Positions 56,939 to 64,000 of a stretch of 64,000 bases of DNA are shown here, piece by piece. The translations under genes were made by a program, and so were the position numbers. The notes under the pieces were generated by a model. It worked only from the letters and a program-made list of their open reading frames with translations, was not told where the DNA came from and searched no databases. How positions within the stretch are numbered: the first letter of the stretch is position 1; the number at the start of each line of letters is the position of its first letter. This DNA comes from Anodontia alba (taxonomy: Eukaryota > Mollusca > Bivalvia > Lucinida > Lucinidae): NCBI GenBank assembly GCA_964016985.1, contig OZ024827.1, positions 23,577,275 to 23,641,274 on the forward strand, given 5' to 3'.

Positions 56939-58140
56939 ATGTTTAAAAGAAATATTTATCTTATTAAATATTCTGCAGCACTTGTTATGCACGTACTTAC
57001 AAATATGCTAACAGATCAAGATCACTTGTTAATTCTATCTGCTTGGGCTAAACAATGGCTTATATCTTTCAATGCTTTGAAAACTGAAGATGTCCTGTTT
57101 ACTATAAAGCATTTTGCTAACTTGACCGTATAATTCTTGCTGGCATTCCAATCAACTTTGTCTCGGATCACAAACATTTAAGTTTAACTCTAAGCAACAA
57201 AGGTCAGTGGCACAAACACGTAGAAAACAATTTTTTTACCAATTTTGAAACACTCTGCAGAAGTTTGGGATAGCTGCACAATACAATACTCCAATACCCT
57301 GGAAAAACTTCGAAATGAAGCAGCTAGGATACAGAGTTTCATTCGTTCAGTATCTTTAGTACACTTATATAGAGACTGTGGCTGAGTTCCATTAGATACT
57401 AGGCACAAAGAACAAAATCTGGCGTTCGTGTATAAAGAAGTTGAAGTTTACTAGATTTCTGATTACACATTCGATTTCATTTCTCATTTTGTAAGAGACA
57501 CAACAACTTATCCTCTTCGCAGCTTTTATAATCTCGCAGTTGCATTTACCAGAACTGAAATTTCACGCATTCCTGTTTTCATCATCCATTTCTCTATAAA
57601 ACTCAAATGACGAATATATTTGTACCTCCAGTAGTCTGTCATGCTACAAAATATATTAAAGAATATCTTCGTATCGATTGTAATGTAAATAACAAAATCT
57701 GGTATTCATGTATAAAGAAATTAATGACTTGATTTCTGATTACATATTCGCAAATTACCCTCTTCGCAGCATTAATAATCTCGCAGTTCCATTTACCAGA
57801 ACTAAAATTTCACGCAAGTCCTTCTTTCCATCATCTGTTTCTCTATAAAACTGGCATGACGGATATATTTGTACCTCAAGTACAAAATATATTAAAAAAT
57901 CTTCGCATCCAGTGTAATAACGTTTCACAATTCTTTTTATGTGCGGAACGGTATTGGTCAGTTTTGCAGTCAAGAATCAGAAACATTCGTAGCAATTTAA
58001 ACAATGACTTTTACCTTTATCACCTATATGATGGGTCTACCTTTAGATGTAGTTTTATAAAAGAAGATGCTTTTTTCTCTTTCTCAAGAGTTCAGTCAAT
58101 TGCTATTATTTTGTATACATGCAGTATATCCCTTTTCCCA
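56939..58140 (+). pseudogene. Decayed LINE C-terminal region with internal duplication
   Basis: Frames in order give AWAKQWLISFNALKTEDVLF (RT thumb), FVSDHKHLSLTLSNKGQWHK, LEKLRNEAARIQSFIRSVS, RDCG and VPLDTRHKEQNLAFVYKEV, and finally QCNNVSQFFLCAERYWSV and NLNNDFYLYHLYDGSTFRC. This is the same region as residues after FADD in the 32-33 kb LINE but a different, older element. 57,409-57,620 and 57,690-57,895 are direct duplicates (CAAAATCTGG, ATTCGTGTATAAAGAA). Many stops and frameshifts; no EN or RT core seen. Confidence 0.8.
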
Positions 58141-60115
58141 ATTTGAAAATTGAATATTATATTGTATATTGCTATTGTCACGTGAATTATACATGCTATG
58201 TTTTCCAGTGTAGGGATAGGACCGTAACTGATGTTTTGATAACTTGTAGCCCGACCCCTTCCATTATAAAGTTGCAATAAATATGATTAAACTTAAACTT
58301 AAATGACTACTTACTCTGTTAAACAATTTGGACTCTCAAATTAGGCAGTTCTGTTAAAAGGGGTCCTTTGAGAGTATGGAACACATCAATTAACTGAAAG
58401 TAGTAGACAAAGTTTTTCCAAATTTATTCCTGAATAGTAATGTAAAATGGAAGACTCCTTATGCCATTCCATTACATCAACGTGTTGAGTAGAGCTCTTT
58501 TTTTCACAATTATACAAAATGGGCTTGATGATACTAGTGGACCAGAAAATATATTTTGTACCTTGTACACCTTGGGCCGGCCATAGACCCCCTCCGCGCC
58601 CTACAGGGGGGAATTTTGTACACTATAATTTTCTAAAATTACATTATATTAGAAACAGAAAAACACATGTTAGCTCTCTGGCGATGGGGGCGTTAACGTG
58701 TAATAGCCATGTTACCAACGTTACCCTCAAAACAATAGAAATACTTTAGTGTAAATACTAAATCATTCATATTCTTACTTACTAGCATACTATTTGCTAC
58801 CAATGCATGTGGTTTTATAAAGACAAGTATCTTGATATTTTGGACTCTCAAAAACTTGTGATATAACTGTTACATACGTCACTAAAAGTCAAAAACGTCT
58901 TATATAAGTTTCCTGATACACGTTTTGGCTGACTATGACCAATCAGTGGCTAGAAATTTAATCTAATGCTGTTTTACAATAGATGAACACTATATAACCT
59001 CCTTTGTACATCAAGAAATGAAAACAAGTCGGCTTGACTAAGCAAATGACATAGGAAAGATAGTTTCTTTAAAACAGCCAAATTTTTTGCTGAACAGTAT
59101 CGTTATTTTAAACTTCTTAACATTTATAATTGGCTGTGGTTGCAATTAGTTTGGTATATTTAATAATCATGATTGGTCTCATGCATTATAGGCTTTGAAT
59201 AAATGCTTTATACACTTCTTAATGTTATTTATGTTACTTTATGTGTGATACTTTATCTATATTATATAAATGGCTGTTGACACTTTGTACATAAAGGTGA
59301 AGGGACATCAGTTTAAAATTCTTTTAATAACAAACAAAGTAAATTATTTCTCAGATACCTTTATACTTTTGTGAAGTAAGCGAAAGAAACAAGGAACCCT
59401 GGCAAGTCCTCTGCTGATTGATAATTGTATTCTCAAAATATATAGCAAAATGTACCCTATAACAAATGCAGAAATATCCCCTCTTCATGCATACTTACAT
59501 GATATTAGCTCTTCATTGCTTATCTTCTATGTATAAAGCTGATATTCTAAAACTTAAATTCATCTAGACTGCCAGAAATATTTCACACTTAATACTGTTA
59601 CACATGTTATATGTCAGTTTAAGTGCTGTGATATCAGAACGTTGTTTTCTATCGACAGTGTTTGCAGGAGAAAGCTCTCCATTAATAAAAAATCTGTATA
59701 CTTTTCTAATCTCAACTCAAAAGCATGAATAAAGCGAAAATAAACATTCTGTGGGCATAAATTATTCAAATCGAACTACTTTATAATTAAAGTTTACATA
59801 AAAATGCAGCGGTAATCACAATGTTTATAATATCACACATATATCAACACTATACTGCATTTTTAAGTCATCTCTATAATGCAGCCAAATACATAGCATA
59901 CACACTGTGGTACTTCTCTGTTGCCACAGTGTATAAAATAAAACATTTTATGCTGCTTAGAAGACAGTTTGCTAAAACAAATCTGCTTTCTTATGAAATA
60001 CCTTGTAAAAAAACCCACACATTTAGGTCAGCCATACGTTATATAATACAAAGACATTAAAAATGATTACCATATTGTCATCTATTTAGTGATATGAAAA
60101 CCTTTATAGATTTAA
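58141..60115. other. AT-rich, nothing recognised
   Basis: No open frame above 79 codons and no repeat identified. By eye it is comparably AT-rich to 37-41.6 kb but lacks that dense hairpin pattern, so it serves as an informal control. Confidence 0.45.
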
Positions 60116-60521
60116 ACTTATACAAGAGTTTTGTTATTTCTATTAGTGATATTTATAATAACACACAACAACATTAATATTAACGATTTCCATTCTCTCT
60201 GTTACTTTATAATGGACCTCGAAATGTGTAATTGATAATGAAAATGGTGATAGTATGAAATAACTAATATGATTGGTCTTGTCTCTGAGCCTTATATAAA
60301 TGGGGATAATATAACCTAACTTATACAAGAGTTTTGTTATTTCTATTAGTGATATTAATAATAACACACAACGACATTAATATTAACGATTTCCATTCAC
60401 TCTGTTACTTTATAATGGACCTCCGAAATGTGTAATTGATAATGAAAATGGTGATAGTATGAAATAACTAATATGATTGGTCTTGTCTCTGAGCCTTATA
60501 TAAATGGGGATAATATAACCT
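60116..60521 (+). repeat. 203-bp tandem duplication
   Basis: 60,116-60,318 and 60,319-60,521 are almost identical (a few substitutions and small indels). A third partial start (CTGGTTGTGTCTCTGGGCCTTATA) follows at 60,530. Recent duplication. Confidence 0.95.
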
Positions 60522-62636
60522 AACTGAAAGGACTGGTTGTGTCTCTGGGCCTTATATGCCTTACGACAGAGTCTGAATTAGATTTAGCTGCCAAGAAACT
60601 ATAATGAGGTATAAAAGAAAATGAAAAATAAAACCTTTTTCGGTCCCTTCCTCTGATAAACTATCTATTACTAGATTTTTTTAATGCCAAGATGATAAGG
60701 TATTTAATTCTCATCTTTTATTTATATTGAAATTTCAGACATGAAAATGACCTAGTGCTTGCTGATTGTCAATGATTCTGTTAAGGTGAATTGTTTATTA
60801 CCAAATTTTTTTATGTACCTTACATGTCTGATAATGTGTGTTACACAACTGTAACTGCTACTCTTAATCAGACTCCCTGCAAATTTTCACTTTGACTGTT
60901 AAAACTTTTAATCTGATCCTAAAGACAGACCCTACCAAAATAATACAATGCTTTTCATTACTTTTATTAAAGGCCCATGTTCTTTGAGGCCTTTCCTTTT
61001 GTCCAGACCCGATCATATTTATGATATACTTTGATGCTTAGACTACAACTTCTGCTGCTCAGAATGTATATTCTGACACTTGAGAATACTTTTTCTAGAT
61101 CCTCTCATAGAGGTAAAACCAAAGTCATATGTAAGTACGTAATGCTTACTATAACTAATTATATCCAACAATATTGATCTGGTTTTTAATCATGAGTTTC
61201 AGCTAGGTACCTATAGTTTATGTTATAATAGAAAATGAACAAATATATACATGAAACAGATGAAAATCAGGTTGCATACCACTTTTGTTTTCAACATAAG
61301 AGTGGGGTTAATCTCTAGAGGTGCTAAAGTCGCTGAATTGCTCTGGTATATACTTAATTTTATTGTGCTATGTATGTTTATAGATTGGCTAATGTTACAC
61401 ACTTATCTTTACGGATAGTTGTTTTCTGTATATTTAAACAATAAAGTAACACTGTTTGTTTTGGGAAAATCATATTACGGTAAGGCAAAGTGTTATATAT
61501 GTGCAATGTTTTACTATATAGATTTGAGTGTCATAAACAAAAATCATAAACAAAAAACAGTGTAGCAAGCTATAATATGGATCTTCTGAATATACCAATA
61601 AAATTCTTGATTTGCATAGGTTAGTTAGATTGCAAATAAATGCTTTACCTACATAAACACCTGATAATGTAACAGAATAAATAAAGCGAAAGTGCCATTT
61701 TTATTTTCTTGTTCTGAAAATAAGAAGCTGCAGAACTTTATTATTCTAAAACTGAGTATTAATTCAAATGATAAAGGTATAGATAAAGACCTTTACAGAG
61801 ACAAAAAATTCCCTCAAAATTAAGACATATAGGTGTTACATATGTGACCATTGATAGATAATTAAGCAAAGTCATGTGAGGGTCTGACATATAATTCATC
61901 TGTATATATTTTAGTTAGGCATGAAGAAATTATAAGCATTTGCCATACATTAAAAACTTCAGGACGGTATTCAGTATTTTATGCAAAAATGGCCATAATG
62001 CAGAAAGCAACTTTACTGTCAACACTACTGAGTGTATGTAACCGACGAATGTATATAACTAACAAAAACTTGCTGCATTAAATTTGGAGTTTTCAAAATG
62101 TTTACAAAAACTTCAAAAAGATACAAAACAGAGGCATTAAAAACCGATGCAGAATACCAAAGCCCACAATATGTAGATATTTTAGATGTTACATACGTTA
62201 CTATGGGCAGAATAATATGACAGAGACAGGTTTTATTGCACCTTTGTATCTCATATTACTAAAATATAATGCTACAAATAAAAATTCACTTTATTGATAC
62301 AATTTCTAGGCTGCATTTGATGTGATAATATGTAAAAATTATTTTTGAATGTTACATTTTACAGTGGGGTGACATTGCTTAACACCCAATAACTTACAAA
62401 GTATAAAAGCTAGGGAAATTATTTCTGTAGCTTTGGAAAGGGAATTAAATACCTTATAATAAATTACAAAATTAAGGTCAAAGGGGCAATGCACAATCTA
62501 CGAAAATGAACTGTACGAGTTAAAATACTCATTTTTAAAGGGTACCGTAGAAAACATAACGTGTAATACCATGTAAGGCCAAATATAATTTTCAAACATC
62601 ACATTTAGTAGCTTATGGACTGTTCTGTAACTGCAT
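60522..62636. other. AT-rich, nothing recognised
   Basis: No open frame above 60 codons; no repeat identified. Confidence 0.4.
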
Positions 62637-62966
62637 ATACAGTTCGAACCTCAATGGCTTGAACATCTTTGGGACCATAGAAAATAGCTCGAGACATGGG
62701 TGGTTCGAGCCACTGAGGGTTAATTATGGTGCCAAGTCAGGAAGCAAATGGCGATAATTTAGAGATTTTTTTTCAATTTTCTACACAATATTTGTATGAG
62801 GCGATTCTAATTAGTACACACAACATACAATTCCATGCTAAAATAAGAAAAAAAAAATTGTTTTCTTGAGCTATTGGAAGAACTTTGTAGAGACTGAAAA
62901 AAAAGAGTTCGAATCATCCATGGTAAACGAGCCATCCGTATTCGAGCCATTGAGGTTATACTGTAT
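62637..62966 (+). mobile_element. ~330-bp TIR MITE, copy 2
   Basis: ACAGTTCGAACCTCAATGGC at left and CATTGAGGTTATACTGTA at right form TIRs flanked by TA. Collinear with the reverse complement of 3,598-3,927. The internal palindrome has collapsed to one arm (GAGGCGATTCTAATTAG). Confidence 0.8.
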
Positions 62967-63635
62967 CTATTTGGATCACATAATTACTTTTGCTCCAGTT
63001 CTCATAGGTTTAAGAGTTTCCTGTTGTATTATAATTTTTGTAGGGATAACGAATATAACAGGCTGTTACTGGGTAACGCTCCCATCACCAGGTGGCTGAC
63101 ATGCTGCAAAATACTTGCAAAATAATTGGCTATAAGTAAAACATGGTCTGCAAAATTACCCCTGTGGGTGGGGGAGGTAAACCATAGCTGGCCAGGAGCC
63201 TATTGATGAAGTGCGGGAAAACGTTTTACGCCCACCAGTCGGCACTGTAGTGAGTTCAAAATGTTCTGTTTGTGAAGTTCTGGAACAAGAACAAATCCAG
63301 AAACTGAAAACAGCAGACTCGATTTTATTGAGTTTGTTAATCAACATGCGAGTTATACATTATGTCACATTTTAGGTTTATGAGTTCTAGAAGTAATCTT
63401 TAAGTGAGTAGTATAATCATATTTCATGGCATATATTTCCTCTTTTCAGAAGGGAAGCTTACACGGTAAACAAGTGTTGTCATGGTTGGACGGGTGACCC
63501 CAACTGTAGTATTCGTAAGTGTCTTGTTTGGTACTGCAATAAATCGCATTGTAAAGCAACAAAGCCATACTGTCATTCTGACGTGTCAAAATTTACGAAA
63601 TGACACTGTGATATGTCTTATAATGCGTTATTGTT
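62967..63635. other. Nothing recognised
   Basis: Frames to 77 codons, no motif. Positions 63,465-63,600 look Cys-codon rich in one frame (CCHGWTGDPN, CYCHSD-like scraps), too short to call. Confidence 0.35.
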
Positions 63636-63639
63636 AGCT

Positions 63640-64000
63640 CCCTGAGCCAAGGGCTCCGGGGGAGCTTATAGGATAATAGCCTCCGGCATCCGGCGTCCGG
63701 CGTCGTCAGTCAACATTTTCATTTTCAAAGGGTTTTTCTTCTGAAACTATTATGTCAATTGAAATGAAATTTCATAGGCAGCCTCCGCGGGGGTGGGGGA
63801 GGGGGAGGGGAAGACAGTATATATATTTATATATACCAAATTACATGACTAATATAGCCGCCATGCCAATATATAATAAAACCCTTTAACAATCTTCTCT
63901 GGAACCACTGGCCGATTGCCTTGAAACTCGGATTATAGCATTTAGGACTCTAGTACTACAAAGTTTGAATGTGATGGCCCTTCATATACTTTACGACAAG
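63640..64000 (+). repeat. Dispersed repeat family D-like, running off the window
   Basis: AGCTCCCTGAGCCAAGGGCT, GGCATCCGGCGTCCGGCGTC, GCCATGCCAATATATAATAA, TCTTCTCTGGAACCACTGG. The same general order as the 27.0 kb copy (GAGCAAGGCTC, GTCCGTC, ATATGG, TCTCCAGAACC). Confidence 0.6.

Noticed and set aside
62637..62966. tRNA-like B box (GTTCGAATC / GGTTCGAGCC) suggesting a SINE or tRNA
   Set aside because: These lie in the MITE's TIR-related sequence. No A box at suitable distance and no cloverleaf.

Overview
This is eukaryotic, repeat-dominated, AT-rich DNA, most likely from a marine bivalve mollusc. The evidence is the repeat content: Penelope-like and APE-type LINE reverse transcriptases, an RTE/BovB-like fragment, a mariner remnant, palindromic MITEs and several long satellite-like families of the kind I associate with bivalve genomes. 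That assignment is from memory, not from a search. I see no convincing host gene, rRNA or tRNA. The only long intact reading frame (43,560-44,507, minus) encodes a LINE ORF1p-like protein.

Layout. 0-12 kb: palindromic MITEs, tandem arrays, a minisatellite split by a retroelement tail (4.45-5.70 kb) and a large foldback array (7.1-8.6 kb). 12-21 kb: palindrome-centred interspersed repeats, several copies of one retroelement 3' tail (14.87-17.24 and 20.62-20.81 kb), and a broken GIY-YIG Penelope-like element (17.5-19.1 kb). 22-27 kb: a perfect 90-bp palindrome and a long ~165-bp tandem array. 27-31 kb: dispersed repeat fragments and otherwise unrecognised sequence. 31.9-35.1 kb (minus): a broken LINE ORF2 (endonuclease plus RT) with a 2A-like GDIHPNPGP motif at its N-terminus. 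36.8-42.6 kb: a non-coding element bounded by inverted repeats with internal TTAA sites. 43.2-49 kb: LINE ORF1-like gene, a second copy of the ~165-bp family, a Penelope-type RT joined to an RTE fragment, and more 3' tails. 49-54.2 kb: G-rich ~350-400-bp repeats interrupted by a 180-bp satellite. 54.9-58.1 kb: mariner and LINE remnants. 58-64 kb: AT-rich sequence with a 203-bp tandem duplication, a 330-bp TIR MITE and another dispersed repeat at the right edge.

The most unusual object is the 36.8-42.6 kb element. It has no open frame longer than about 110 codons. Read as single-stranded nucleic acid it is an almost continuous chain of short stem-loops, including perfect stems of 9-11 bp, interrupted stems of 10-14 bp, nested stems and one apparent three-way junction. 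Between 40.8 and 41.64 kb about nine related hairpins recur, and where copies differ the two arms often change together (CCGG/CCGG, TCGGA/TCCGA, CCAG/CTGG). This suggests selection or repair acting on the fold rather than the sequence. I cannot name a known element class with this architecture.

Second, one retroelement family links many repeats. The Penelope-type RT at 46.9-47.85 kb is followed by a 3' region whose copies recur about seven times, always ending in CTCTTACC followed by a T-run and twice arranged head-to-tail.
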